From Calliphora vicina (lineage: Eukaryota > Arthropoda > Insecta > Diptera > Calliphoridae): a stretch of DNA of 64,000 nt. The translations under genes were made by a program, and so were the position numbers. The stretch lies in assembly GCF_958450345.1 (NCBI RefSeq), contig NW_027052584.1:91852-155851 (forward strand), in the 5' to 3' direction. Below, piece after piece: positions 10,651-22,510 of this stretch. The notes under the pieces were generated by a model. It saw only the letters and a program-made list of their open reading frames with translations. It searched no databases and was not told the origin of the DNA. Within the stretch, counting starts at the first letter, position 1; every line of letters begins with the position of its first letter.

Positions 10651-12287
10651 TGAATTTGTACAGCTAAATATAAATTTTCGACAATAGGTGTGTTCGCGTA
10701 CTTTCCAGTAAATAATATCCAGTTACTTTATTTGAGAGAGTAACAATAAATTATCTTAATAAGAAAAATTACAAAAAAAGTACTCGAATAACAATGTGTA
10801 AAAATATTTTATATTTTATTATTCATAACGTTTGTCTTGTGTTATGTTTATATTTTCTTTTCAAACTTGTAAATAGTATTAATTTTCATCTTTTTAGTTT
10901 TGTTTGTATATTTGCAACCATATGTTTCAAACATATTATTTATGTTGATATTTTTTACTGGACACAAAATTCCAGTAAAAAATATCATGTTCTCTATCTA
11001 CGAACTGTCACTTTAAACCATTGGTAGGCAAATAGAGGCATTTAATTTGTGCATGTTTGGGTAAATAATAAAATATTCGCAACAGCATCAATCATCAAAT
11101 TAATGATTATTTTTACGCTATATTACGCTCTTTTTTCACATTCGGGTTGTTTAAAGCCATGGTACAACAATTCATTCAGTTTATTGACGTTGTTGTGTAT
11201 ATTTTATTTTTTACCCAAAAAAGCACACAAATTAAATGCTTCTTTTTGCCTACCAAAAAAAGTTTTACAAATTATTGATAATTTGTACAAATTATTACAA
11301 ATTATCAAGTACGCGAACACTAATAAAGTATATATAAATGAAAATTTACTTACTATAATTAGTACACAGTAATAACTTATGCAAAAAAGTGCATGTATTA
11401 ACACATTTCTCGACACCAAAGTTAACACCATTTTGAACAAAATTCGCCAATACTTTTACACGGAATTAGAAAACGTTTTAAACATCGTTTAGCTATTAAG
11501 AAAATCGTTACTTACTTTGGTGATGACTACACTTTTTTTAAAAAAATAGCATTTTTAAATTTATTAAAAGTCATATTTTTGGTTCATTTCCTTTTCCGTA
11601 AATGTTTAAAATTTTGAAATCGGTCCAGAGTCCAGAGTTGTTTAGTTGTTTCAAAATAACTCAAAATGTTTGAAAACGTTATGTGTCTGGTCACCTCTAA
11701 TATAAATTAAAATTAAAAACACTGCCACTTTATTCGCAAAAAGCTTTACAAAAAAAAAAAAAAAAACTGGATATTAAAAATATGATCAAGGCAATGTTAT
11801 TTTGATTTTTTGTAATTTTTTTTAATATATTTAATAAACAATGCTACGCAAAAAACTTGGAAAACGACCAAGAGTGGGTATATATTGTTGAGTCACACAT
11901 GCACAAATTAAATGCCTCTATTTGCCTACCAATGGTTTAAAGTGACAGTTCGTAGATAGAAAACATGATATTTTTACTGGACATTTTGTGTCCAGTAAAA
12001 AATATGTTTGAAACATATGGTTGCAACTATGCAAACAAAACTAAAAAGATGAAAATTAATACTATTTACAAGTCTGCAAAGAAAATATAAAACATAACGC
12101 AAGACAAACGTTATGAATAATAAAATATAAAATATTTTTACAAATTGTTGTTCGCGTACTTTTTTTTTGTAATTTTCTTATTAATATTAAATTATTTTTA
12201 CTATCTCAAATAAAGTTACTGGATATTATTTACTGGAAAGTACGCGAACACACATATTGTCAAAAATTTATATTTAGCTGGACAAAT

Positions 12288-12596
12288 TCAATTCAATGTG
12301 ATTTTGCTTCTAGGACTATACCGAATGATTGAAACTCCCAAGAATGTGACAGTGACATCGTCCTACAGACAATTCGATTATTTCTGTATCAGTCTAAACT
12401 TTTTATTAGAATAATGCAAGATAACATTCTTAAATATTAATCATTATCCCAAATCATCAATTTGTATTCCGTAAAAAACATGGAACAATTGATCATGTTA
12501 ACCGCCTAACTGGAGAGATACGAAAATCGACCGAACTAAAATATTATTGTTCGGCAATTTTTCTAGAAGTTGTCAAAAATACGGCAGATGAATAAC
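12288..12596 (+). pseudogene. Jockey-like RT fragment in FB2 right arm
   Basis: Forward RT fossil, inverted partner of 10266-10650 but without its internal duplication. The arms have therefore diverged by an indel since the foldback formed, or were never fully homogenised. Confidence 0.6.
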
Positions 12597-12971
12597 AAAT
12601 TAGGTTAAATTATATGTAATGATTTTACTCGTAATTTGCATTACCCTAAATTAATATAAAATTTAATATTTAGTTGATATTTGTACACAATTTTTATTTA
12701 AGGGAAAATTCATTAAAAAACGTTACATTCAACCTGTGTTGCATTGGCCCGATACCAGTTTATATTTATCTCTATATATAACATTATATGGAATTCATTG
12801 TTTATATTTAATGGAATTTCAAATAGTCTTTGAAAAACGATAACAAATATACATCAATGACAAATATAATTTAATAGATATTTTCTGATGTTTGCAAGAT
12901 GTGAAATGCCAATTCATTTACATTTTATTTATTATCATTGTACCCTAAATTAATCTAAAATTTAATTGATA

Positions 12972-13933
12972 ATGCACATACGTTATATCTAAGGGAAAAT
13001 GAATTCAACTTATGTTGCATTGACCCGATAACATTTTATATGTATCTCTATATATAACATTAAATTACCATTTATGGAATTAATTGTTTAAATTTAATTT
13101 AATGGAATTTCAAAAAGTCTAAAAAACGATAAGAAATATACATCAGTGACAAATATGTTTTATATTGTATATTGTATTCGCAAGAAAATCAAAATAAAGC
13201 GAGTTGCCAGTTTCGTTTTAATGCACAATCAACTTGCAAATTTATCGCTAAACGGTTATTCGGGAATACAAAATTTGTATTTTATAAAACTGTTTTATGA
13301 TAAATTCCCAATTTTTAATTTGATACTTTCACTGAAATTTATTGTTGGGTTCAATGCGCATTTTACTGGTTGCTTAGACCAGATCATCAGGAAACCTTTT
13401 CCCAAAAGCATATTCATCTGATGTAAAATAATTTTAAAATACTATGAATATGCTGAATAAATATTTTTGCACTACTTCTTGCATGAAAATACAATAATTT
13501 ATTTTAAAATGCTATGAACATGTTGAATAAACATTTGTAATGTTTGTCACACATATTTTTTGAAAATTGTGTATTCATGGCCCAAAAATATGTAAATCAA
13601 GACATTTATTGTTTAACAAAATGTCCTGCTTTACCTATTTTATATCCAAAAACTAACTCACTATTAAAAAGCAGGAATCTAAACGCTTTGACTACATTAC
13701 TTCGTTTTATTTTATTAAATGATTTTATTTTCAAAATTGTTTGTTCAGCAATATTAGTTGAATTATATTGGTGTTAAAAATAGAAAGAATACAGACAAAA
13801 CTAGTGTTTTCCAATTTATTATTCCAGACTAATGTATTCTTTTAAAATTTAGAAAATTGTAATTGGTATCTTTTTTAACTTTTAAATTAATGAATTTATA
13901 AATATTTATCATAAATGTATTGAGGATATCTAA
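12972..13933. repeat. Module M copy 3
   Basis: Same order as 3579-4580. It holds the third open copy of the small recurring ORF at 13577-13777 (MAQKYVNQDIYCLTKCPALP...). It ends at GGATATCTAA, whose TAA is the target duplication of the following transposon. Confidence 0.55.
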
Positions 13934-15763
13934 AGGTAGGTTCAGACTACGAAAATTATTTGACACACGATGTTTCATGTGTTATCAAAACTACATCAAA
14001 TAATTCATGGGTTGATTTTGTGTTCACACTGAAATACTATCAAACACACAAAGGGGAAATATATTCGACTTGTTGTCACATAAATAATTATTAAATAAAG
14101 CTGTAAAACAACTTTAATTTATTTCATGAATAAAAAAAGACATTTCTAGAAAGTAAAATAGTACCAGATTTTGCTTTACATTTGAAAGAATTATGAAATG
14201 TCAGTACCTTTATTTAAGCGTCAAATATTTTAAGGGTCCTCATGTAAACGCTTAAAAGCAAACTTGAATTTATTGCGCATTTGATGAATCAGCTGATTTT
14301 GTTTACTTTTATTTATAAGGAATAAGAATCAAATAAAATATAAAAATTTTATGTATGTGAAAATTGTGTAACTTTGGAACAGAATGATTGTATTGAATGA
14401 CATTGTGTATGACAACATTAATCAATAGCTAGAACAGAACATAAACAAAGTCCTCCAAACTATGATACCACCGTTTGTTCCAGCGATTTAACTTTCATTT
14501 AACATTTTAAAATTAACATTTATCAAGTTGAAAAAAAATTATTAAAGCTTTTGTTGAATTTATGTATTTTTATTTGACAAATATAAATTTTCTGTATACA
14601 CTTGAACAAAATTGAAAAGGTGGGTTCATGAAACAGGTCGCGCAAATTTGCCCATTTGCACAAATGGGAAACGTAAGCGTTTAAATGAGTACCCTTTTAT
14701 GTTTCTAGTTTGAACAGAAAATATTTTTGCACTGCAAACAAGAAAACAGCTGAATTTGGTCAAACAAATTTATTTGCCAATATGAAAAAAATATTCTTAT
14801 AATGTGACCAATGTGTGACCAGTAAACAGCAAATATTTTCCTGCATTTTAAATATTTTTTATTTGATCTTGTAATTCAGATTAAACAGATAATACTGTTT
14901 AGGAATTTTTTAATTACAATCAATTCATATTATTTATGTATGTATACAAAATTGTCTTTGATTTTAAATTCAATCTGTATAAAATTTCAGTTAATATTCC
15001 ATATGTACTTATGAGCAATTTTAAATTTTGAAAATAGACAAACTCCATGTATAAATAAAAAATAATCAAACTATGTTTAACGTATAAAAATAAACATCGC
15101 ATACAATTGCAAAAATCGCAACATAGACTTCATGTTTTCATTTAGTTTTTCTCCCAGTATGTCCCCATATGTGAAGAAGAATACTTCATTTATTGATGCA
15201 ATTATTTAGTGAACATAATTTAAATAACAAATATTAAAGAAATATTGAATATATATCTATGTTAAAAAATAGTGAATCTGTGCCTTACATTTAGTACCAA
15301 CAATATTTGAATAAACTCCTCTTATTTTTCCGCCATACTGAGCAAATAATTTTCAGTTTTTCTCTATTTTATCAAACAATTATTTCATATAGTGTGACCA
15401 CACGATAAATAAATTTACTACTTCTTTTTCGTAGCAGTTTGGTCAAACAAAAAGTGAAAAATTAAATTCACTATATGATAACAAAATTCATTAAAACTTG
15501 AATAAAATAATAGCTTTCGAATTTCAAATAAGTGCTTTACCCTTAAACATATTTGCAAGGTCAAATTATATATTTTTAGGTATTTATTTAGCTAGTGGTC
15601 ACACTTTGTTCACATTAAGAAAATATTTTTTGTGCCGACAAATAATTTTGTTTGACTAAACTCATCAGTTTTGTTGTTCGCTCTAAATTTTATTTGTGGT
15701 CAGATTCAGGCAATAAAATATTTGACGATAAACGTCAAAAATTAGCTGTGTCTGACCGTACAT
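13934..15763. mobile_element. Complete non-autonomous Harbinger-type element, 1830 bp
   Basis: The left end AGGTAGGTTCAGACTACG and the right end CTGTGTCTGACCGTACAT are imperfect inverted repeats sharing GTCAGAC/GTCTGAC, flanked on both sides by TAA. The uninterrupted version, GGATCTCTAAGTTAATGAAT, is at 7287 and 18791, which defines the ends. A 3-bp TWA duplication is the hallmark of PIF/Harbinger. The subterminal zones carry many short repeats (TTGGTCAAACAAA, TGTGACCA). There is no transposase ORF; the frame at 14920-15102 is not recognisable. Confidence 0.75.
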
Positions 15764-16348
15764 TAAGTTAATGAATCTGCCTCTGGAAAATCTATGTGAA
15801 CCATATTAGCTAAACAATAAATATTAAAATATATCAGTACTATTTTGTATCATTTTAATTTTCATTATAATTATTGAACCTAACTAACACATAGAATTTG
15901 TGAATTCGAGAATTTTAGAAATGTGTGTTCATATGAAAGAGTTGTTTTCTATTTTAAACAATTTATATACTAAATGCTTGATCAAAAATGAAATAAAGTG
16001 GCAGTGGTTTTAGTATTTAATTTTAATTTATTACTTTTAATTTATATTAGAGGTGACCTGACAAATACCGTTTTCAAAAATTTTGAGTTATTTTGGAACA
16101 TATCACACAACTTTGGGCCGATTTCCAAATTTTAAACATTTACGGAAAAGGAAATGAAATGTGTTTACACAATTTGTACTCAACAATTTTTTTGCGTAGC
16201 ATTGTATTAAATATATTAAAATTACACAAAACGAAAAAAACATGATTTGTAAAGCTTTTTGCGAATCTGGCATCTCTAGGTGGCACCCAGTTAAAGTCGG
16301 TTCAATTTAAAACATAATTTAATTTTAACTATATCTGCAATACATATA

Positions 16349-16578
16349 CAGTGAGCTTCAAAAGTGAGTATACACCAAAAAATATTAGATTTTTTTTAAG
16401 ATAATGAAAATCCTAAAATTTATTCATTGATTAAAATTTTAATTTTTTAATTTGTTGGAGATTGAGTTGAATAATAGATTCGGTTGTGAAAAAAAAAATT
16501 TTAGTCGGGCTATAATGATTTTCATGATCTAAAAAAACAAAAAAATCGCGGGTGTTTACTCACTTTTGAGGCTGTGTG
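16349..16578. mobile_element. Tc1/mariner-type MITE, 230 bp, TA target
   Basis: The ends CAGTGAGCTTCAAAAGTGAG and, in complement, CACACAGCCTCAAAAGTGAG are inverted repeats (18 of 20 matching in the inner part), flanked by TA (16347-16348 and 16579-16580). It is absent from the matching site in copy 1 (about 5250). The inside is A/T-rich with no ORF. The terminal pattern CAGTG...CAAAAGT with a TA duplication fits Tc1/mariner. Confidence 0.75.
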
Positions 16579-18184
16579 TATGTACATATATTATAAATGT
16601 AGTCACTACATTATCACGAAAATGGCCTCAAATGAGGTTTTCGAGATGAAAAATGTTGTTTTATGTAAATAAAATCAAAAGTTGTTTCCAAATTACATTC
16701 ATTTAGTGCTTGTTGTCCATGTGTGTAGAAACCAGCGTAGCTACATATCAAATTTGTTAGTTTAACATATATTACAATTATTGTAATTCTAAAAGAGAAC
16801 TGTATTTTAAGTATCGAGATATATATTGTATAATTGTCCATTTAGGGTAATGTGCATTAAGAGTAAAATCGTTATAGATTCTTCGAACATAATTCATATT
16901 ATCCGATTAAATGTAGGTCCCCGGATAATAATATATTTATATTGAACTTATAAATATATTATTATGATTATGATTATGATTCAAAGTCGGAATAAATTTA
17001 AATCTGACGTAGTATAATTTTAAAATGCTGTGAACATGCTGAATATTATATACGTAATATTTGTTGCAATACTTCTTGAAACTACAATACTATCACCAAC
17101 TCAATCTTAGTATACACGTTTCGTTGAATAAGCAACGGTGTACATATGCTAGAACTATCCAATTATTAGTAAGCATACGGTTTTTAACGTGGTTTGATTT
17201 CTTTCTTATGGAAAATATGTTTATTCAAGTGAAATTAACACTATTTTTTAATAATCAATGCGTAATATTTTTGAGACCAGCACTTATGTGACACCTGTAT
17301 ACAAAATTACCATAATTATGATTTAATCATTTTCATTCTTCTTACTATTAACTTTTTAATATTCTGAACGTAATATTTAACGTTTATTTAGTATATATAT
17401 GGGGGATTTCACGTCAAGATTTCACTTTTAAAATCGATGTCTTTGCACCAATGATAGCATGGTGCAAATTTAACTTTAGGCCAACCATGTGATTTTTCTC
17501 ATAAATGTAACTTATTACCTATTGACTTAGCAAAATGTGTCCCAACTAGTCAGGTGAATAACAATATAATATATTCCGAATTTGAATAATAATCAAAGCA
17601 TGCGTTTTACAAGTTCAATATAAATAGATTAAATTGGAGTATACGTATTATCCGGGGATCTACATTCAATCGGGTACAAAACATTATGTTCGAATACTCA
17701 TAAAGTTTTTACTCTTAATTTGTATTACTACCCTAAATTGACAATTATGTAGACTCTAAAATGTAATATTAGTTGTTGATATTTTTACACACTTTTTAAG
17801 GGAAAATACATGTAGCAATATATTGTTGTCGTTTATGATTAGATTTAACAAGTTACACATTCTCAATTTTTAATTTGATTATTTCACTGAAATGTATTGT
17901 TGGTTGATATGCTAGTTCATACGCGCATTTCACTGGTTGCTTAGGCCAGATCATCAGGAAACCTTTCCCCAAAAGGGGAATCTGACGTAAAATAATTGTA
18001 AAATGCTATGAATACGATAATAAACATTTGTAATATTCATTGTACGCTTATTTTTTGAAAATTATTTATTCACGGGGCACAAACATGGCCCAAAAATAGG
18101 TAAAGCAGGACATTTATTTTTTAACAGGACATTTATTTTATATCCTCGAAAAACTAACTCATTATTTGAAATTATATTACAAAA

Positions 18185-18214
18185 GGGGAAAGGGGCAAAA
18201 GGGTAAAAGGGGGG
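18185..18214 (+). other. Putative G-quadruplex motif, copy 2
   Basis: G-runs of 4, 4, 3 and 6 separated by AAA, CAAAA and TAAAA. It is stronger than the copy at 6837-6864: the flanking repeat has drifted but the G-runs are kept or enlarged. Confidence 0.6.
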
Positions 18215-19252
18215 AACACTTCAATGCACATAATTTGGTACTTTCTTTGCAAAAGTACGGTTTCTATATTCCATATTGTGTACTTTTATTGATTGTTTTT
18301 AATAAAAACGTTTGCGATGTCATTGAGTTTCGAACACCTGTGGTTCGATTACAAAGCAGGAATCTAAACGCTTTGACTAAATCAATTCGTTTATTTTGAT
18401 ATTTAAAAAATGATTTTATTTTCAAAATTGTTTGTTCTGCAATTATATTAGTTGAATTCCAAAAATATGTAAATCAAGGCATTTATTGTTTAACAAAATG
18501 TCCTGCTTTACCTATTTTATATCCAAAAACTAACTCACTATTACAAAGCAGGAATCTAAACGCTTTGACTACATTACTTCGTTTTATTTTATTAAATGAT
18601 TTTATTTTCAAAATTGTTTGTTCAGCAATATTAGTTGAATTATATTGGTGTTAAAAATAGAAAGAATACAGACAAAACTAGTGTTTTCCAATTTATTTTT
18701 CCAGACCAATAACATTACTGCTTTATTTTAAAATTTAGAAAATTGTAATTGGTAATTTTTGAATTTATAACTATTTATCCTAAATGTATTGAGGATCTCT
18801 AAGTTAATGAATATGTTTCTGGAAAATCTATGTAAACCATATTAGCTAGACAAATAAATATTAAAGCATATCAGTAATATTTTGTTTTGGGACATCGTCT
18901 TAATTTTCATTATAATTATTGAACATAACTAACACATATAGTTTGTGAATTCGAGAATTTTAGAAATGTGTGTTTATATGAAATATTAGTTTCTATTTTA
19001 AACTAAATGCTTGCTCAAAACGAAATAAAGTGGAAGTGTTTTTTGATTTGATTTTAATTTATTACTTTTAATTTATATTAGATGTGACCTGACAAATACC
19101 GTTGTCAAAAATTTTGAGTTATTTTGAAACAACTCACACAACTTTGGACCGATTTCAAAATTTAAAACATTTACGGAAAAGGAATTGAAACCAAACATTC
19201 ATAAAATGTATAATTTCTGAAATTTGTTTACACAATTTGTACTCAACTATAT

Positions 19253-19651
19253 TGTAGTGTACCAACACACTCGCTATACACCTACATAATAATAATATAA
19301 ACAATGTAGAGTACATTTGAGTGCAATGTGTCATGCTGCACATATGTTACACACAAAACACTCACATGTACTAAATATCACTCAAATGTAATAGCCAATA
19401 GGAAAATAGAATTATGATTAGACTAAGATATATTATTAATTAGAATAAGAGAGGGGATACTAAAATATAGTATATAAGCCCCGAAATTATATAAATACAA
19501 TCAGACTTTGTTAAACCACATACAAAGACTCATATTTTATTGTATAGGGACTTTACGCTATTCGAAGAAATTCGGAAGTTGCCGTATTGAAGACCATAGG
19601 CATCTGGATGCCGGTCTAAGATAAAAATCTAATAACAAAGCGTACCTTACA
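19253..19651 (+). repeat. 5' LTR of copy B (399 bp)
   Basis: TGTAGTGTACCAACACAC ... CGTACCTTACA. It has a TATA-like TATATAAG at 19471 and a CAGACTTTG downstream that could lie near the transcription start. The 3' LTR at 25135-25529 is nearly the same, differing by a few substitutions and short indels, for example loss of CATGCTGCACATATG-like bases after GTGTCATG. Confidence 0.9.
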
Positions 19652-19673
19652 TGGCGATCCTGCCCTCAAATCC
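19652..19673 (+). other. Probable primer-binding site
   Basis: TGGCGATCCTGCCCTCAAAT follows the LTR CA directly. TGGCG is the complement of a tRNA 3' end (CGCCA). Members of the 412/mdg1 group are known to use tRNA-Arg with a similar start. Further pairing cannot be confirmed here. Confidence 0.6.
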
Positions 19674-19873
19674 TGGAAAGTTCCTGCACTAAAAAAAAGC
19701 AAGAAATGTGGTTCCAAAGTCAGGAACAACTAAATAATAATAGTAATAGCAACAATTTATATAAATTTATAATATATTGCATTGTAATAATTATAGTCGG
19801 GTATGGAATTTATAAATTAAATATTTATATAAAAAATTTAATAAGAAAAGAATTTAATAATAGCATAGCATAA

Positions 19874-21012
19874 ATGGAAACAATAAAAGATAACATATAT
19901 AAAATATACTCAAATCTAAAAAAATCTGCAAATATGAAATACACTAAAGAAACTGTAATTAGTAAGATAGCCGAACTAGAGAAATACAAAGAAGAACTAG
20001 AAAGTTTAGAAATAAAAACTATAGAACAAACATTGAAAACAGAGACACTAAAACTGTACAATAAGACAAACGATTTATTAATAAAACAACTAACAGAAAA
20101 TGAAAAAATGGCAGAATTTAATATAGAAACCACATTAAAAGTCGTACCGACGTTTACGGGAAAACATAGTGAACTAGACGGTTTTCTGAAGATCGTAGAA
20201 TTATTGTACAATTCTTTGAATACGGAAGGAAAACGACAATTTATAGAGGTCGTGTATCACATAAAACTTAATCCCAAAGTAAAGACAATAGTAGCAACTA
20301 GTCCCGAACCTACAGATTATGCGTCTTTAGACAACACATTAAAGGAAAAATTTAGATCGAAAACGACAGTCTCCCAAATATACACAAATTTGGCGAATAT
20401 TAATCAGTATAATTGTCCTGTACATGTATTTAGGGATAAATTACTCAAGGAAATAGCCGAATTAAACAAATTACAAATACACGAATTAGGACATAATATA
20501 ACCATTTTAGAAAGACAAGTCATAGAAAAGGTAAACGAAGCGTATGCTTTAAATTTATTCAAAAATGGCAACCAAAGACACTTGTGGAAGCGATTAACCT
20601 GGCAATTGAGATCGAGCAAACGAATGAAGCCCAAGTAATGCACTATAGATCCTCGTATCAAAATATATACAACAATTTCAACAGAACCAACAATTTCAAC
20701 AGAAATAATAACTTCAACAGAAACAACAATTTCAACAGAAGCAACGATAATTTTAACAGAAGCAACAACAATTTTAGCAGAAACAACACTAATTTCAACA
20801 GAAATGACAACAACTATAACAGAAACAATAATTTCAGCAGAAATAATGGCAACACAAATAACCAATACCAAAATCAAAGTGGACGAAACTACAGAGATAA
20901 CAACTATAACAGGAATAATTACAGAAACCAACCGCAAAATGTACGAATGATCGAAGATCAGGGAAACTACCAGGGCTCGGAGTACAACGATATTCCAGAC
21001 AGCCAAAATTAA
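19874..21012 (+). pseudogene. gag: gag of copy B, with 37-bp deletion and Asn-rich tail
   Basis: Opens METIKDNIYKIYSNLKKS. An N-terminal helical, Lys/Glu-rich part is followed by a capsid-like stretch (VVPTFTGKHSELDGFLKIVE). A 37-bp deletion near 20564 relative to copy A shifts the frame, so the 254-codon frame ends at 20638 in unrelated residues. The true continuation is read in another frame from about 20584 (NLAIEIEQTNEAQVMHYRSS). That tail has about 13 imperfect NNFNRN-type repeats to 20870, basic and Asn-rich, probably RNA-binding in place of a CCHC zinc knuckle, which I do not see. Pol lies in the -1 frame, as expected for frameshift expression. Confidence 0.8.
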
Positions 21013-21014
21013 GA

Positions 21015-21330
21015 ATGTATAAAATATCAAACCAAAATACAAACTATATAGTACTTCAGCACAAAGGCCATCATTTAACATTCTTAGTAGATACTGGCGC
21101 AGATATTTCAATATGCAAAGTAACAAAACAACTTAATAGCGAAGAATACTACACTGATGAGAAATGCAAATTAACAGGTATTTCAAAAGAAGAAATTTAA
21201 TTGATGGGAAACATTAATTTAAAATTAGCGATTGGTAACAATACACATATACACACATTCTAATTAGTCGACAACAAATTTCCAATAGAAACACACGGAA
21301 TAATTGGCGGAAATTTTCTAAAAATATTGT
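21015..21330 (+). pseudogene. pol: Retroelement aspartic protease region
   Basis: Contains FLVDTGADISICK, the retropepsin active-site motif, with the catalytic Asp intact in this copy. The frame stops with TAA at 21198-21200 just after SKEEI, where copy A reads on. A second stop lies near 21262. The flap/hydrophobic motif IIGGNFLK follows near 21300. The frame relation to gag is -1. Confidence 0.8.
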
Positions 21331-21713
21331 TATGTAAAATTGATTATGAAATATTCACTTTGTCATTAAACGATGATGAGAATATAATAACTTTACCCAT
21401 GCATTCAAAACCACTTAACACACTTACAGTGAGAATACCACCCAGAACTGAAATAATACACCCAATAAAGTTAAACTTCAATATCGACACACTAATTACA
21501 AACAAAGAAATAGCAACATGCGTATTCATAAGTAATGCAATAGTACCCAAAAGTGGAATGTCACACATTAAAATACTAAATACTAACAACAATGAGGTAA
21601 TTGTGAAAAACATAACATTGGAAAATGAACCACTTGAAAATTATGTCATATTGCCATATAAACAAAAACACAAAATACCGATAAGAAATTCAAAACACTT
21701 AAAGAAAAATTAA
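21327..21713 (+). pseudogene. pol: Protease-RT linker of pol
   Basis: A 128-codon open stretch with VRIPPRTEIIHPIKLN, a linker motif between protease and RT in 412/mdg1-type pol. It stays open until a frameshift after RNSKHLKKN. It continues in another frame as LKINYNDDKAKETLYNIFKE. Confidence 0.75.
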
Positions 21714-22211
21714 AAATAAACTACAATGATGACAAAGCAAAGGAAACACTATATAATATTTTCAAAGAATACCAAGAAATTTTAGATTTGGAAGGAGAAC
21801 CACTATCGACGAAAAATGTCTATCAACAGAAAATAGAAACGACGGACAATACACCAGTTTTCATCAAAAATTATAGACTGCCACATGCACATTCAAACGT
21901 TATTAAAGAACAAGTAGAACAAATGATATAATAGAGAATTCGAAAAGTCCATACAATGCCCCTTTACTACTAGTACCAAAGAAAAATGTTGCAGATAAAA
22001 AAATGGCGAGTAGTTGTAGATTTTAGAAAACTCAACGACAAAATTGTAAACGACAAGTTCCCACTAACACGATCAGAGGATATACTTGATAAACTAGGAC
22101 GCGCAAAATGGTTTTTTACGTTAGATATGACCAGTTCATTTCATCAGATAGAACTCCACAAACAATCCAGACCACTTAATGCGTTCTCTAAATCAAATGG
22201 ACACTACCAGT
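21714..22211 (+). pseudogene. pol: Reverse transcriptase, internally deleted
   Basis: N-terminal RT is readable: TPVFIKNYRLPHAHSNVIK, then two stops in TAATAG at 21929-21934, then KKWRVVVDFRKLNDK and FFTLDMTSSFHQIEL (motif A, with its Asp). After NGHYQLFN (near 22216) the sequence jumps to the RNase H domain. The PFGL and YxDD motifs, including two catalytic Asp residues, are gone. RT activity is impossible. The missing part also explains the short total length. Confidence 0.85.
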
Positions 22212-22510
22212 TATTCAATACCCGAACTTCGAAAAGCCATTTATTTTAACAACATACGCATCAAACTACGCATTAGGAGCAGTGCTATCCCAAGGAGGAA
22301 TTGGAACAGATTTACCAATATCATATGTAAGTAAATCATTACAGAAACACGATTTAAACAAGCCAGTAATAGAAAAGGAATTATTAGCCAGTCATTGGGG
22401 TATCAACTTCTTTAGACCATACTTATATGGAAGAAAATTCATAGTGGTTACTGACCATAGACCACTAGCATCTATATTCTCACATAAAAATCCATCATCA
22501 AAAATGACCA
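22212..22510 (+). pseudogene. pol: RNase H domain, 5' part (catalytic Asp changed)
   Basis: Reads PNFEKPFILTTYASNYALGA; in this family the position after LTT is normally Asp (TDAS), so a catalytic Asp is Tyr here. It continues with EKELLASHWG and VVTDHRPLASIF, both typical of gypsy RNase H. It is interrupted at 22510 by a 757-bp insertion and resumes at 23268 with IRLDLCDYDFEIIY and NADALSRI. Confidence 0.85.

Larger units (their letters stand above)
9867..12971. repeat. Foldback element FB2: about 1.1-kb inverted arms, about 840-bp loop
   Basis: The left arm 9867-11055 is complementary to the right arm 11893-12971. Near the centre, AGGCAAATAGAGGCATTTAA at about 11029 pairs with its complement near 11910. 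The loop (11056-11892) has a poly(A) run at about 11751 and an inverted piece of unit R (11590-11720 resembles the complement of 16050-16150). The arms contain RT fossils. The left arm has an internal duplication of about 110 bp (10400-10500 repeated at 10512-10610). No transposase is seen. Confidence 0.75.
15764..19252. repeat. Unit R, copy 2 (with insertions)
   Basis: Begins GTTAATGAATCTG after the transposon. It reaches a unit boundary near 16164 (TTTGTACTCAACAATTTTTTTG) and restarts at CTGGCATCTCTAGG (16264). From there it parallels 5168-7683 closely, and it ends at the LTR flank. It contains a 230-bp mariner-like insertion and a G-quadruplex motif. At 18455-18660 a second, better-preserved stretch of module M has been joined on. 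No gene is supported. Confidence 0.55.

Noticed and set aside
10794..11027. Plus-strand 77-codon Cys/Phe-rich ORF in the FB2 arm
   Set aside because: The same bases occur inverted in the other arm and in FB1 with stops; not a conserved frame.
20404..21126. Minus-strand 240-codon Val/Ile-rich ORF
   Set aside because: Antisense of the Asn-rich gag tail; low-complexity shadow.
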